A stretch of 64,000 bases of DNA, taken from NCBI GenBank assembly GCA_025363655.1, contig JANYDK010000049.1, positions 1 through 64,000 of the forward strand. Reading direction: 5' to 3'. Below are positions 27,243 to 36,528 of this stretch, in pieces. Position 1 is the stretch's first letter; each line of letters starts with the position of its first letter. This stretch comes from Deltaproteobacteria bacterium (GTDB taxonomy: Bacteria > Myxococcota_A > Polyangia > Polyangiales > JADJMO01). The position numbers were made by a program, and so were the translations under genes. Under the pieces are notes generated by a model. It was not told where the DNA came from. It saw nothing but the letters and a program-made list of their open reading frames with translations, and did not search any database.

Positions 27243-28091
27243 TCAGCGGCTCTTCGGTGCCTTCGGTCGCGACGGCGTCGGTCGATGTCGGAAGGCGATG
27301 GTGTCGCGGGGCTCGCTGGCCAGGAGCGGCGCGATGCCGGCCCGAAGCTGGAGCATCATCGCAGCTACGTCTTGAGCGCTGCCTGCGACGCCGACGTCCA
27401 ATTCGCGCGTGTCCCGACGATCGGCCTCACGGACCTGATCGGCGGCGCGACCAATCGCCCGCTCGATGCGCGTGACGAGATCGCGCAGGTGCGCCGACTG
27501 ACGAAGCGTGGCGACGATCGACGCATGCGCATCGCCGTCTCCTCGTTGACCATCGCCGCGCATGCGATCGAAGACCGTGCGCGAGTCCTCCAGCCGATTC
27601 GTCGCCCGCTCGGTCGCAGTTCGGGTCTCCTCGATCGCAGAGGTCGCCGTCTCCAGCAGCCAACCGAGCTCACGGCGTACGCGCGTCGCCGTCGAGAGCG
27701 TCGCGCCCTCGCCGCGGGCACCTCGCGCTGCGCCGAGCTCGGCACGCAGACCCCTCACGTCTTCCTCGAGCAATGCAATGCGCGCATCACGATCGCGCAC
27801 CTGCCGATCGCGATCGGCGACCTCGGCGAGGAGACGCCCCACCAGCTCGGCATCTGCTGCCTGCTCTTCGTCGCGCGTCGCGAGCCTCGCTTCGGCGTTG
27901 GCGAGACGGGCAGCGAGCGCTGCGACCTTCTGCTTCACCGTCACCGCATCGAGCGCCGGCGAGAGCACGTTGGCGATCGCGACTTTCGGGTCACGCGTCG
28001 GCTCTCGCGGCTCACGCATTTCGCGCATTTCTCGAGAAGGGCGGCGTCGCGCCGGCACCGTCGGCCGCTGGGTATTCTTGCGATCGGCCAA
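27243..28091 (-). CDS. Coiled-coil protein of unknown function
   Basis: A 282-aa hydrophilic protein without signal peptide or membrane segment. Residues about 50-110 form a strong heptad-type coiled coil (VKQKVAALAARLANAEARLATRDEEQAADAE, shown only in part by these runs of Ala, Leu, Glu and Arg). A second helical region spans about 135-215, followed by a basic tail. The longest frame begins at TTG; an internal ATG (residue 22) is an alternative and neither has a clear ribosome site. No family recognised. It is divergent from the rplV operon and closes the island that splits the S10 operon. Coding is supported by consistent third-position GC, but the product's role is unknown. Confidence 0.6.
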   Translation of the reverse strand: MADRKNTQRPTVPARRRPSREMREMREPREPTRDPKVAIANVLSPALDAVTVKQKVAALAARLANAEARLATRDEEQAADAELVGRLLAEVADRDRQVRDRDARIALLEEDVRGLRAELGAARGARGEGATLSTATRVRRELGWLLETATSAIEETRTATERATNRLEDSRTVFDRMRGDGQRGDGDAHASIVATLRQSAHLRDLVTRIERAIGRAADQVREADRRDTRELDVGVAGSAQDVAAMMLQLRAGIAPLLASEPRDTIAFRHRPTPSRPKAPKSR

Positions 28092-28482
28092 AGGGAAACC
28101 GAGACTAACCCGTCGTCGTCGAAACGGGCAGTGCAGCGCGCACCGTCAACCCAAAAACGAAGCAGTATTCGGTAGATACGTCTCTCGTTGGGTTGGGGGC
28201 TAGACAAGGTCCGAATTCCTGCTACTGTGCGCGCCCCTCGTCGTCCCAACCGATGAAGGGCCGTATGCATCGCGAAAGCGAGTCGTACGAGGGTCGATCC
28301 GCCGCGGCTAACGGTGAAACGATCAAGTCTCTGCGGCGGTCCTAACGGCGCGCCCGGTCCTACGCGAAAGCGGCAGGCAAGCACGTACGAGGAAGCCACC
28401 TGATTCGCGGGACGTCACTCGCGCACCCTCACGGGACGCACGCGGCGCGCTCGCTCTCTCTCTCCGACTGAAGGGTCCCCCT
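28092..28482. other. 391-base intergenic region: leader and promoter zone of the rplV operon
   Basis: No gene is supported here on either strand. It contains a CAACCCA/TGGGTTG inverted repeat (28147-28153 and 28189-28195), a sigma70-like promoter just after it, and then about 250 bases of leader before rplV. The leader ends in a CT-rich run before AAGGGTCCCCCT and the ATG. A ribosomal-protein-responsive leader is possible, but I could not fold one with confidence. Confidence 0.5.
28201..28228 (+). promoter_or_regulatory. Candidate sigma70-like promoter of the rplV-spc-alpha block
   Basis: TAGACA at 28201-28206 and TACTGT at 28223-28228 with a 16-base spacer, the same spacing as the rpsL and TetR promoters. 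It lies about 255 bases upstream of rplV. A new promoter is needed here because rplV has been cut off from the rpsJ-rpsS transcript. Confidence 0.45.
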
Positions 28483-28827
28483 ATGGCCAGCAAGGCAATG
28501 GCGCGGTTTGCGCGGATCAGCCCGCGTAAAGCACGAATGGTCGTCAACTTCGTTCGCGGCAAGTCCGCCGCCGAGGCGCTCCAACTCCTGCGATTCACCA
28601 ACAAGTCGGGCGCCCCCGTGGTGCTCAAGGTGATCGAGTCGGCCGTCGCCAACGCGCGCACGCAGAACCCGACCGTCGACGTCGACGCTCTCTTCGTCAC
28701 CGTTGCCACGGTCGACAAGGGGCCGAACAGCCACATGCGCCGCTGGCGCCCCCGCGCGATGGGTCGCGCGACGCGGGTCCAGAAGGGCATCAGTCACATC
28801 ACCATCGTCCTCGACGCGAAGGAATAA
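28483..28827 (+). CDS. rplV: 50S ribosomal protein L22
   Basis: L22, 114 aa, whose long hairpin lines the exit tunnel with L4. Recognised by [27 protein letters not shown]-type sequence at the start and the tunnel loop [21 protein letters not shown]. It opens the third ribosomal block after 7.7 kb of unrelated genes; in other bacteria it directly follows rpsS. Confidence 0.98.
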   Translation: MASKAMARFARISPRKARMVVNFVRGKSAAEALQLLRFTNKSGAPVVLKVIESAVANARTQNPTVDVDALFVTVATVDKGPNSHMRRWRPRAMGRATRVQKGISHITIVLDAKE

Positions 28828-28835
28828 GGGCGACC

Positions 28836-29546
28836 ATGGGACAGAAAGTTCATCCGATTGGGTTCCGTCTTGGCATCATCAAGAGCTGGAACTCCAAGTG
28901 GTACGAAGACAAGGCCTACGCGAAGTGGCTCCATGAGGACATCCGCATCAAGCGGGCGATCAAGGACTACCTCTTCAACGCGAACATCTCGTCCGTCGAG
29001 ATCGAGCGCGCCGCCAACAAGGCGAAGGTCATCATCTTCACCGCGCGCCCCGGCATGGTCATCGGCAAGGGCGGCAAGTCGATCGAGACCCTCCGCACCG
29101 GCAACCTGAAGACCGCCGCCAAGGGCGAGACCAAGTTCCCCGGTGTGCAGTCGTTCACCGAGAACGAGGTCTTCATCGACGTGCAGGAGATCCGCAAGGC
29201 GGAGACCAACGCACAGCTCGTCGCCGAGTCGATCGCCACCCAGCTCGAGCGTCGTGTCGCCTTCCGTCGCGCGATGAAGAAGGCGGTCTCCACCGCCATC
29301 AAGTTCGGCGCCAAGGGCATCCGCGTGCGATGCTCGGGCCGTCTCGGTGGCAGCGAGATGTCACGCGTCGAGAACTATCGCGAAGGCCGCGTCCCGCTTC
29401 ACACGCTCCGCGCCGACATCGAGTTCGGCCTCGGCGAAGCGAAGACCACCTACGGCATCATCGGCGTCAAGGTCTGGATCTTCAAAGGCGAGATCCTCCC
29501 CAAGCGCAACCGTCGTCCGCAGCAGCCGATCGCCCAGCAGGGTTGA
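28836..29546 (+). CDS. rpsC: 30S ribosomal protein S3
   Basis: S3, 236 aa, part of the mRNA entry channel. It begins [14 protein letters not shown], carries the KH domain with the GKGG loop ([14 protein letters not shown]) and the C-terminal [22 protein letters not shown]. Normal length. Eight bases after rplV. Confidence 0.98.
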   Translation: MGQKVHPIGFRLGIIKSWNSKWYEDKAYAKWLHEDIRIKRAIKDYLFNANISSVEIERAANKAKVIIFTARPGMVIGKGGKSIETLRTGNLKTAAKGETKFPGVQSFTENEVFIDVQEIRKAETNAQLVAESIATQLERRVAFRRAMKKAVSTAIKFGAKGIRVRCSGRLGGSEMSRVENYREGRVPLHTLRADIEFGLGEAKTTYGIIGVKVWIFKGEILPKRNRRPQQPIAQQG

Positions 29547-29581
29547 TCGAGCACTCATCCAGAGAGAACTAAGAGGAAGCG

Positions 29582-29998
29582 ATGCTTTCCCCGAAGAAGG
29601 TCAAGTACCGCAAGGTCATGAAGGGCAACACGCGCGGCACCGCGTTTCGCGGCTCCGACGTGTCCTTCGGCGATTTTGGTTTGCAGGCTCTCGAGCCCGG
29701 CAAGATCACCTCGCGTCAGATCGAAGCGGCTCGTATGGCGATCACGCGTCACGTGAAGCGCGCCGGCAAGCTCTTCATCCGAATCTTCCCCGACAAGCCC
29801 ATCTCGAAGAAGCCGGCCGAGACCCGCATGGGTCACGGTAAGGGCAACCCCGAAGAGTGGTGCGCGGTGATTCTCCCCGGGCGCGTCATGTACGAACTCC
29901 AGGGTATCCCGGCCGACGTCGCCAAAGAGGCGTTCCGTCTCGCGGCGCACAAGCTCCCGATCCCCTGCAAAATGCTCGTGCGCGGAGATCTGTCATGA
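29582..29998 (+). CDS. rplP: 50S ribosomal protein L16
   Basis: L16, 138 aa, near the A-site tRNA elbow. Recognised by [56 protein letters not shown] and [11 protein letters not shown]. Ribosome site AAGAGGAAG. Its stop overlaps the start of rpmC (ATGA). Confidence 0.98.
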   Translation: MLSPKKVKYRKVMKGNTRGTAFRGSDVSFGDFGLQALEPGKITSRQIEAARMAITRHVKRAGKLFIRIFPDKPISKKPAETRMGHGKGNPEEWCAVILPGRVMYELQGIPADVAKEAFRLAAHKLPIPCKMLVRGDLS

Positions 29999-30234
29999 AG
30001 ACGTCCGAACTCAAGGACAAGTCGGTCGACGAGCTCAAGGAGCTCATCAAGACCACGAGCGGCGAGCTCTTCCAGTCTCGTCTGCAGAACTTCACCAACC
30101 AGCTCGACGACACGGCTTCGCTCCCCAAGCGCCGTCGTGACGTCGCGCGCATCCAGACGGAGCTTCGCCGCCGCGAGCTCGAGACGCTCGCCGAGAGCGT
30201 CAAGCAGGCGCTCGCCGCCGGGGAGACCAAGTAG
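29995..30234 (+). CDS. rpmC: 50S ribosomal protein L29
   Basis: L29, 79 aa, at the tunnel exit next to L23. Recognised by [34 protein letters not shown] and [11 protein letters not shown]. The ATG overlaps the rplP stop by four bases, so translation is coupled; a longer frame upstream is only read-through over rplP. Slightly longer than E. coli L29 (63 aa). Confidence 0.96.
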   Translation: MKTSELKDKSVDELKELIKTTSGELFQSRLQNFTNQLDDTASLPKRRRDVARIQTELRRRELETLAESVKQALAAGETK

Positions 30235-30236
30235 TC

Positions 30237-30650
30237 ATGGCCGACGCGAAGAAGCCCGCGAAGGGCACGCCCACCAAGGACGCGAAGCCGGCAGCCGAGA
30301 AAAAGGCCGCCGCTGCTCCCGCCGCCGCCAAGCCGAAGAAGGCCGACAAGGCGAAGAAGCCCGCCGGAACGCCGACCCCGCGCGCCCCGCAGGTTCGCGG
30401 TCCGAAGCGAGCCCTCGTCGGGTTCGTTCGCTCCGACAAGATGGACAAGACCGTCGTCGTCGAAGTCGTCTCCCTCAAGCGCGACCCGGTCTACGGGAAG
30501 TACCTGAAGGATCACATGCGCTACAAGGCGCATGACGAGAAGAACGAGTTCCGCACTGGCGACAAGGTCGAGATCAGCGAGCATCGCCCGCTCTCGCGCG
30601 ACAAGCGCTGGATCGTCAGCAAGCTCATCCAGGCCGCCAAGGTCGAGTAG
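30237..30650 (+). CDS. rpsQ: 30S ribosomal protein S17 with Lys/Ala-rich N-terminal extension
   Basis: S17, 137 aa against about 84 in E. coli. The conserved OB-fold core starts at about residue 58 ([21 protein letters not shown]) and ends [10 protein letters not shown]. The first ~57 residues are almost only Lys, Ala, Pro, Asp and Thr. GGGGAG about 12 bases before the ATG and the tight three-base junction with rpmC argue that the extension is really translated. Such basic tails may add rRNA contacts; this is inference. Confidence 0.96.
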   Translation: MADAKKPAKGTPTKDAKPAAEKKAAAAPAAAKPKKADKAKKPAGTPTPRAPQVRGPKRALVGFVRSDKMDKTVVVEVVSLKRDPVYGKYLKDHMRYKAHDEKNEFRTGDKVEISEHRPLSRDKRWIVSKLIQAAKVE

Positions 30651-30664
30651 GGAGCGATACGCCA

Positions 30665-31030
30665 ATGATCCAAATGAAGACGATCCTGGACGTCGCCGAC
30701 AACAGCGGCGCCAAGTCGGTCCAGTGCATCAAGGTCCTCGGCGGCTCGCGCCGTCGCTACGCAGGTCTCGGCGACATCATCGTCGTCGCGATCAAAGAAG
30801 CCACCGCCGGCAAGGTGAAGAAGGGTGACACGGCCAAGGCCGTCGTCGTCCGCACCCGCCGCGAATGGCAGCGCCCGGACGGCAGCTACATCAAGTTCGA
30901 CGCCAACAGCGCTGTCTTGATCAACGCCAACAACGAGCCGATCGGCACCCGCATCTTCGGGCCGGTCGCTCGCGAGCTCCGTGGCAAGAAGTTCATGAAG
31001 ATCATCTCGCTCGCCCCCGAGGTCGTCTGA
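30665..31030 (+). CDS. rplN: 50S ribosomal protein L14
   Basis: L14, 121 aa, at the subunit interface. Recognised by [22 protein letters not shown] and [36 protein letters not shown] precedes the chosen ATG; a second ATG three codons later is possible. Its stop overlaps the rplX start (TGATG). Confidence 0.98.
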   Translation: MIQMKTILDVADNSGAKSVQCIKVLGGSRRRYAGLGDIIVVAIKEATAGKVKKGDTAKAVVVRTRREWQRPDGSYIKFDANSAVLINANNEPIGTRIFGPVARELRGKKFMKIISLAPEVV

Positions 31031-31341
31031 TGGCCGCTCGTATCAAGAAGGGTGACACCGTCTACGTCATCTCCGGCAAAGACAAGGGAAAGACCGGCTC
31101 GGTCGTCCGCGTCAACGTCGAAGAGGGCACGCTCGTGGTGCAGGGAATCAACATGATCACCAAGCACCGCAAGCCGACCCAGCGTCAGCCGGAAGGCGAG
31201 CGCCTCCAGCGCGAGGCGCCGATCAAGGCGTCGAAGGTCATGCCGGTCGATCCGACCACGGGCAAGCCGTCGCGCATTCGCTTCGAGACGGTCGACGGCA
31301 AGAAGGTCCGTGTGACCAAGTCGGGCGCCAAGCTCTCCTGA
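31030..31341 (+). CDS. rplX: 50S ribosomal protein L24
   Basis: L24, 103 aa, an assembly initiator. It has the KOW motif ([21 protein letters not shown]) and [15 protein letters not shown]. It starts at an ATG overlapping the rplN stop. 66 bases separate it from rplE. Confidence 0.97.
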   Translation: MAARIKKGDTVYVISGKDKGKTGSVVRVNVEEGTLVVQGINMITKHRKPTQRQPEGERLQREAPIKASKVMPVDPTTGKPSRIRFETVDGKKVRVTKSGAKLS

Positions 31342-31407
31342 CAGACAAATCCCGCGGATCGGTGAGCGCGACGCGCGCACCGTAAGTCGGGAGCGAAAGA
31401 GGATCCG

Positions 31408-32109
31408 ATGGCAGCGAAAGACGACAAGAAGGCAGCGGGCAAGGCCGAGGCGAAGCCCAAGGCCGAGAAGACCCCGAAGGCCGACGGCGGTGGCGAGGGC
31501 AAGTCGAAGAGGGCGAAGGGCGTCGCAGCCGTCGTCTCCGGCGGCAAGTCGAGCGCGTCCGCGGGCGCGCCCCCCAACTTCAAGGTCAAGTACGCCAAAG
31601 AAGTGGCGCCGGCCCTCTTCAAGAAGTTCGCCTACAAGAACGTCAATCAGGTCCCCCGCCTGAAGAAGATAGTCATCAACATGGGCCTCGGCGAGGCCGT
31701 CTCCAACCCGAAGATCATCGAATCGGCGGTCCTGGAGATCGCGCAGTTCACCGGCCAACGTCCGGTGATCACGCGCGCCAAGAAGGCGATCGCGAACTTC
31801 AAGCTCCGCGAAGGTCTCGCCATCGGCGCGATGGTGACGCTCCGTCGCGACCGCATGTGGGAGTTCTTCGATCGCCTCGTGACCCTCGGTCTGCCGCGCG
31901 TCCGCGACTTCAAGGGCATCTCGCCCAAGGCGTTCGACGGTCGTGGCAACTACTCCCTGGGCCTCAAGGAGCAGATCATCTTCCCCGAGATCGACTACGA
32001 CAAGGTCGACAAGATCAAGGGACTGAACGTCTCCTTCGTGACCACCGCGAAGACCGACGAAGAGGGGCGCGAGCTCCTCGGCGCCTTCGGTATGCCTTTC
32101 CGCACTTGA
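31408..32109 (+). CDS. rplE: 50S ribosomal protein L5 with long N-terminal extension
   Basis: L5, 233 aa against about 179 usually. The core begins near residue 58 ([17 protein letters not shown]) and includes [20 protein letters not shown] and [21 protein letters not shown]. The first ~55 residues are rich in Lys, Ala, Gly and Ser. A perfect ribosome site (AGAGGATC) sits right before this ATG, so the extension is not a mis-called start. L5 binds 5S rRNA in the central protuberance. Confidence 0.97.
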   Translation: MAAKDDKKAAGKAEAKPKAEKTPKADGGGEGKSKRAKGVAAVVSGGKSSASAGAPPNFKVKYAKEVAPALFKKFAYKNVNQVPRLKKIVINMGLGEAVSNPKIIESAVLEIAQFTGQRPVITRAKKAIANFKLREGLAIGAMVTLRRDRMWEFFDRLVTLGLPRVRDFKGISPKAFDGRGNYSLGLKEQIIFPEIDYDKVDKIKGLNVSFVTTAKTDEEGRELLGAFGMPFRT

Positions 32110-32130
32110 TTCGAGAGACCCGGAGCACCC

Positions 32131-32316
32131 ATGGCTACTGCTGCCGATTTCGCCAAGCTGAACCGCGCGCCCAAGTTCGCGGTCCGTCACAAGAACCGCT
32201 GCAAGGTCTGCGGCCGCGCGCGCGGCTACTACCGCAAGTTCGAGCTCTGCCGCATCTGCCTGCGCCTCTTCGCGCTGCGCGGAGACATCCCGGGCGTTCT
32301 CAAGGCCTCCTGGTAG
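32131..32316 (+). CDS. rpsN: 30S ribosomal protein S14, zinc-binding type
   Basis: S14, 61 aa, the short C+ form with four zinc-ligand cysteines (Cys24, Cys27, Cys40, Cys43) in [21 protein letters not shown] zinc-free paralogue may exist elsewhere, as in many bacteria, but none is in the window. Confidence 0.98.
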   Translation: MATAADFAKLNRAPKFAVRHKNRCKVCGRARGYYRKFELCRICLRLFALRGDIPGVLKASW

Positions 32317-32394
32317 CGAAACCATCTCGCCTGTCGGAACGCGGTGCTCGCACCGGCCGCCGATGGGATCCACGGGAAAGACGAGGAAACAACG

Positions 32395-32787
32395 ATGCTT
32401 ACTGATCCGATCTCCGACATGCTCGCGCGGCTGCACAACGCAGCCATGGCGCGCCACGAGCGCACCGAGATGCCCTCGTCGCGTATGCGCGTGAGCATCG
32501 CGAAGCTCCTCAAAGAAGAGGGCTACGTGGACGACTACCGCGAGACCGAGGGCCCGAAGAAGACCCTCACCATCGTCATGCGCTACGGCCGTGACCGCCA
32601 GGCTGCGATCGACGGTCTCCGTCGCGTCTCGCGCCCGGGCCGTCGCGTCTACGTGCCCCACGACCAAATCCCCCGCGTTCGCAACGGCTACGGGATCGCC
32701 ATCCTCAGCACCTCTTCGGGTGTCCTGTCCGACCGTCAGGCCCGCAAGGCGTCCGTCGGCGGCGAGCTCCTCTGTGAGGTGTGGTGA
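32395..32787 (+). CDS. rpsH: 30S ribosomal protein S8
   Basis: S8, 130 aa, a primary 16S rRNA binder and, in E. coli, the repressor of the spc operon. It begins MLTDPISDMLARLHNA and ends GVLSDRQARKASVGGELLCEVW. The ATG at 32395 has a GAGGAAA site; a frame opening at 32344 is not used. Its stop overlaps the rplF ATG by one base (TGATG). Confidence 0.97.
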   Translation: MLTDPISDMLARLHNAAMARHERTEMPSSRMRVSIAKLLKEEGYVDDYRETEGPKKTLTIVMRYGRDRQAAIDGLRRVSRPGRRVYVPHDQIPRVRNGYGIAILSTSSGVLSDRQARKASVGGELLCEVW

Positions 32788-33395
32788 TGACTACCGCAGC
32801 TGCTGAGCCGCAACTGGCTGCCGACGGCGTCGCCCTTCGTCAGTCGCGCACCGGCAAGAAGGCGATCGACATCCCCAAGGGCGTCGACGCCACCGTCAAA
32901 GACGGCACCTTCTCCGTCACCGGTCCGAAGGGCACGCTCTCGCGCGCCGTTCCGCCGAACGTCAAGGTCACCATCGAAGGCGGCAAGCTCACCATCTTCC
33001 CGCTCATCGGCGGTCGCGATGGTGCGCGCTTCCAGGGCCTCGCCCGCGCGCTCTTCGCCTGCATGACGAAGGGTGTCGCCGAGGGTTACACCAAGGAGCT
33101 CGAGCTCGTGGGCACCGGCTATCGCGCCGAGCTCAAGGGCCAGGTCCTCAACCTCGCGCTCGGATTCTCGCACCCCGTCTCGCTCACGCTCCCCAAGGGC
33201 GTGACCGGGAACGTGCCCCCCGAGAGCAAGGGCACGCAGCTCATCCTCCATGGCAATGACAAAGAGGTCATGGGCCAGCTCGCGGCGAAGATCCGCGACA
33301 TCCGTCCCCCGGAGCCGTACGGCGGCAAGGGCGTTCGGTACAAGGGTGAGAAGGTTCGTCAGAAGGCCGGCAAGAGCGGCGGTAAGGGCAAGTAG
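32787..33395 (+). CDS. rplF: 50S ribosomal protein L6
   Basis: L6, 202 aa, slightly long because of about 20 extra N-terminal residues ([18 protein letters not shown]) before the usual [14 protein letters not shown]. Core motifs include [33 protein letters not shown] and [15 protein letters not shown]. The ATG overlaps the rpsH stop; two in-frame GTGs just upstream are less likely. Confidence 0.96.
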   Translation: MTTAAAEPQLAADGVALRQSRTGKKAIDIPKGVDATVKDGTFSVTGPKGTLSRAVPPNVKVTIEGGKLTIFPLIGGRDGARFQGLARALFACMTKGVAEGYTKELELVGTGYRAELKGQVLNLALGFSHPVSLTLPKGVTGNVPPESKGTQLILHGNDKEVMGQLAAKIRDIRPPEPYGGKGVRYKGEKVRQKAGKSGGKGK

Positions 33396-33397
33396 TC

Positions 33398-33757
33398 ATG
33401 GGAAGCATTTTGCAAGGCCGCGAGCGCCGCAAGCTTCGCATCCGCAAGAGCGTCAACGGCAACACCGAGCGTCCGCGCATGAGTGTTTTCCGTTCGTCCA
33501 AGCACATCTACGCGCAGGTCGTCGACGACACGACCGGCAAGACTCTCGCGCATGCTTCTTCGCTCTCCAAGGAGCTGAAAGGCAAGCTCGACGAGCTCGA
33601 CAAGGTCGGCACCGCCAAGGCCGTCGGCAAGCTCATCGGCGAGATCTGCAAGACCAAGAAGATCGCCAAGATCGTCTTTGATCGCAACGGCTACATCTAC
33701 CACGGCCGCATCAAGGCCCTCGCTGACGCGGCTCGCGAAGCCGGCCTTCAGTTCTAA
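33398..33757 (+). CDS. rplR: 50S ribosomal protein L18
   Basis: L18, 119 aa, a 5S rRNA binder. Recognised by [36 protein letters not shown] and the C-terminal [26 protein letters not shown]. Two bases after rplF. Confidence 0.98.
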   Translation: MGSILQGRERRKLRIRKSVNGNTERPRMSVFRSSKHIYAQVVDDTTGKTLAHASSLSKELKGKLDELDKVGTAKAVGKLIGEICKTKKIAKIVFDRNGYIYHGRIKALADAAREAGLQF

Positions 33758-33769
33758 AGGAACGCGACC

Positions 33770-34363
33770 ATGGCCATCCACGATCACATCGACGAAGAGA
33801 AGCTCAAGGAGCGCGTCGTCCACATCAACCGCGTTGCGAAGGTCGTCAAAGGCGGCCGTCGCTTCTCGTTCTCGGCGCTTGTCGTCGTGGGCGACGAGAG
33901 CGGTCACGTGGGCGTCGGTCTCGGCAAGGCCAACGAGGTCCCCGAGGCCATTCGCAAGGGCAACGACCAGGCGCGCAAGAACATCTTCAAGGTCCCGCTC
34001 AACGGCGTGACCATCCCGCACGAGGCCTTCGGGCACTTCGGCGCGGGGAAGGTGCTCATCCGTCCGGCTTCGCCTGGAACGGGCGTCATCGCCGGCGGCG
34101 CGGTTCGCGCGGTCGTCGAGTCGGCCGGCATCCACGACATCCTCTCGAAGTGCCTCGGCACCTCGAACGCGCACAACGTCGTGCGCGCGACGGTCGCAGC
34201 GCTCAAGCGCCTGCGCTCGCCGGAAGACATCGCCGGTCGTCGCCGCATGACGATCGAAGAGGTCTCGACCACCACTCACCACGCCGGTGAGGAGCAGAAG
34301 AAGTCGCACGGCCTTCGTCCGGTCGCTGCCGCTGCTGCTCCGGCGGCAGGAGGCGCGTCGTGA
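33770..34363 (+). CDS. rpsE: 30S ribosomal protein S5
   Basis: S5, 197 aa against about 167; the surplus is a C-terminal tail ending in [13 protein letters not shown]. Core: [60 protein letters not shown] and [13 protein letters not shown]. The stop overlaps the GTG start of rpmD. Confidence 0.97.
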   Translation: MAIHDHIDEEKLKERVVHINRVAKVVKGGRRFSFSALVVVGDESGHVGVGLGKANEVPEAIRKGNDQARKNIFKVPLNGVTIPHEAFGHFGAGKVLIRPASPGTGVIAGGAVRAVVESAGIHDILSKCLGTSNAHNVVRATVAALKRLRSPEDIAGRRRMTIEEVSTTTHHAGEEQKKSHGLRPVAAAAAPAAGGAS

Positions 34364-34548
34364 AGAAGAAGCTGAAGGTCACCCAGGTCCGAGGGCTCGC
34401 CAACCGCCCCTGGGACCAGCGCCTCACCATCAAGGGCCTCGGTCTCCGTGGTCCGCATTCCTCGGTCGTCGTCGACAACACGCCGTCGTTCCGCGGAATG
34501 GTCAAGAAGGTCATTCACCTCGTGGAAGTGGAGGAGACCGATGTCTGA
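34360..34548 (+). CDS. rpmD: 50S ribosomal protein L30
   Basis: L30, 62 aa, recognised by [42 protein letters not shown]-type sequence and [12 protein letters not shown] start overlapping the rpsE stop (GTGA), so it is translationally coupled. rplO starts eight bases before its end. Confidence 0.95.
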   Translation: MKKKLKVTQVRGLANRPWDQRLTIKGLGLRGPHSSVVVDNTPSFRGMVKKVIHLVEVEETDV

Positions 34549-35026
34549 CCGTCTCTCCAAGATTGCGGCGCCCCCGGGCGCCAACACCAAGAAGACGCGC
34601 GCGGGTCGTGGCGTCGGCTCCGGCCTCGGCAAGACGGCTGGTCGCGGACAAAAGGGCCAGAAGGCCCGCAGCACCGGCAACATCGGTCGTCTCCACTTTC
34701 AAGGTGGTCAGACCCCGATGCAGCGTCGTCTGCCGAAGCGCGGGTTCCGCAACCCGTTCCCCGCGGCGGTCGCCGAAGTCAACGTCGGTATCCTCGAGAC
34801 CTTCGACGCCGGCAGCACCATCGACGAGGCCATGCTCCGTGCGCGCGGCTTCATCAAGGGTGTCGCCGACAAGGTGAAGATCCTCGGCGAAGGCGAGCTC
34901 ACCAAGAAGCTCACCGTCCGCGCGCACTCCTTCTCCAAGGGTGCGCAGGCGAAGATCGAGAAGGCCGGCGGCTCCGTCGTCGTCCTCGCTCCCCCCGCCC
35001 CCGCGGCGGAGGTTGCCGCGAGCTGA
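34541..35026 (+). CDS. rplO: 50S ribosomal protein L15
   Basis: L15, 161 aa. Core: the glycine-rich basic arm [39 protein letters not shown] and [19 protein letters not shown]. It ends with an Ala/Pro tail ([13 protein letters not shown]). ATG 34541 lies within the end of rpmD and has GAGGAG upstream. A 152-base gap with a hairpin separates it from secY. Confidence 0.96.
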   Translation: MSDRLSKIAAPPGANTKKTRAGRGVGSGLGKTAGRGQKGQKARSTGNIGRLHFQGGQTPMQRRLPKRGFRNPFPAAVAEVNVGILETFDAGSTIDEAMLRARGFIKGVADKVKILGEGELTKKLTVRAHSFSKGAQAKIEKAGGSVVVLAPPAPAAEVAAS

Positions 35027-35055
35027 GCCCAGCCCACGAGAATCGTGACGGAAAT

Positions 35056-35093
35056 CGCCCCGGTGCGCGCCTCAAAAGGGAGCCTCCGGGGCG
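35056..35093 (+). repeat. Hairpin between rplO and secY
   Basis: CGCCCCGG at 35056-35063 pairs with CCGGGGCG at 35086-35093 around a 22-base loop. No T run follows, so it is unlikely to be a full terminator. It may attenuate or process the message between ribosomal genes and secY. The other bases of 35027-35178 show nothing recognisable. Confidence 0.4.
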
Positions 35094-35178
35094 CTGACTG
35101 TCGACATCCGGTTCTCGAAGGTTAAAAGAAGCGAACTCGTCGTCGCAGCTCACCCTCGCTCCAGGACCCCGCCTTTCC

Positions 35179-36528
35179 ATGGCCCTCGCCTCCATCTCCA
35201 ACATCGGCAAGCTCGCCGACCTGCGGAAGCGCATCGTCTTCACGGTCGCGATGCTGGCGATCTATCGCCTTGGCGTGTTCGTCACGACCCCAGGCGTCGA
35301 TCGCAAGGTCATGCAGGCGAACGTCGCGGCCAGCGGCGGAGGCATCCTCGGCGTCGTCAACTTGTTCTCGGGCGGCGCGCTCGAGCAGCTGTCGATCTTC
35401 GCGCTCGGCATCATGCCGTACGTCTCGAGCTCCATCATCCTCCAGCTCCTCGGCATGGTCTTCAAGCCGATCGAAGAGCTGCGCAAGGAAGGCGAGCAAG
35501 GCCAGCGCAAGATCAATCAGTACACGCGCTACGGCACCATCGTCCTCTCGGCGATGCAGGCCTTCGGCATCGCGCTCTACCTCGAGGGTCTCAAGGGCGT
35601 TCAAGTGAACCCCGGTCAGATGGGCGACGTCGTCGCTCACCCGGGTTGGCCCTTCCGACTGATGACCATCCTCACGCTGACGACGGGCACCGCCTTCGTC
35701 ATGTGGATCGGCGAGCAAATCACCGAGCGTGGCATCGGCAACGGCATCTCGCTCATCATCTTCGTCGGCATCGTCACCGACATCCCCGGAGCCATGCTCC
35801 GCTACGTCGAGACGAACGAAGGCAACATCCAGCCGCTGACGATCTTCGCGGTGCTCAGCATCATCCTCGGAACGGTCGCCACGATCGTCTTCTTCGAGCG
35901 CGGACAGCGAAAAATCCCCATTCAATACAGTCGTCGCCAAGTCGGACGACGCATTTACGGCGGGCAGGCGGCGCACTTGCCGTTGCGCGTGAACACGGCA
36001 GGCACCATCCCGCCAATCTTCGCGAGCTCGCTCCTGATGTTCCCCTCGACGCTGGCGAACCTCAAGATCCCGGGCGCCGAGAAGCTCCAGCAATGGGTGC
36101 AACCGGGCGAGTGGGTCTTCAACACCCTCTACGTCACGCTCATCATCTTCTTCTGTTACTTCTACACGGCGGTCACCTTCCAACCGGTCGACGTCGCCGA
36201 CAACCTGAAGAAGCAGCAGGCCTTCATCCCCGGCATTCGCCCGGGAAAGAAGACCGCCGAGTACATCGATCGCGTGCTCACGCGCATCACGCTCGGCGGC
36301 TCGCTCTACGTCGCCGCGGTCTGCATCATCCCGACGATCGTCCAGCAATACTTCCGCGTCCCGTTCTACTTCGGCGGCACCTCGATCATGATCGTCGTCG
36401 GCGTCGCGCTCGACACGGTCCAGCAGGTCGAGAGCCACCTCGTCACGCGCAACTACGAGGGCCTCTCGGGCGCGCGCGCCACCAAGATTCGCGGTCGTCG
36501 TGATCTCACCGTCGAGGAGGGTACGTGA
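35179..36528 (+). CDS. secY: Protein translocase channel subunit SecY
   Basis: Central channel of the Sec translocon, 449 aa with ten membrane segments. Recognised by the N-terminal LRKRIVFTVAMLAIYRLGVFV, the plug-region LFSGGALEQLSIFALGIMPYVSSSI, the C4 loop FFERGQRKIPIQYSRRQVGRR and the C-terminal PGIRPGKKTAEYIDRVLTRIT. Normal length. The stop overlaps the adk start. Confidence 0.98.
   Translation: MALASISNIGKLADLRKRIVFTVAMLAIYRLGVFVTTPGVDRKVMQANVAASGGGILGVVNLFSGGALEQLSIFALGIMPYVSSSIILQLLGMVFKPIEELRKEGEQGQRKINQYTRYGTIVLSAMQAFGIALYLEGLKGVQVNPGQMGDVVAHPGWPFRLMTILTLTTGTAFVMWIGEQITERGIGNGISLIIFVGIVTDIPGAMLRYVETNEGNIQPLTIFAVLSIILGTVATIVFFERGQRKIPIQYSRRQVGRRIYGGQAAHLPLRVNTAGTIPPIFASSLLMFPSTLANLKIPGAEKLQQWVQPGEWVFNTLYVTLIIFFCYFYTAVTFQPVDVADNLKKQQAFIPGIRPGKKTAEYIDRVLTRITLGGSLYVAAVCIIPTIVQQYFRVPFYFGGTSIMIVVGVALDTVQQVESHLVTRNYEGLSGARATKIRGRRDLTVEEGT

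Noticed and set aside
20762-28482. Mobile element as the cause of the S10 operon split
   Set aside because: No transposase, integrase, flanking direct repeats or compositional break was visible at either edge, so a recent insertion sequence or phage is not supported.
30886-32667. A 593-residue minus-strand frame over rplN-rpsH
   Set aside because: It lies entirely antisense to ribosomal protein genes and has no recognisable motif; another GC-skew shadow.
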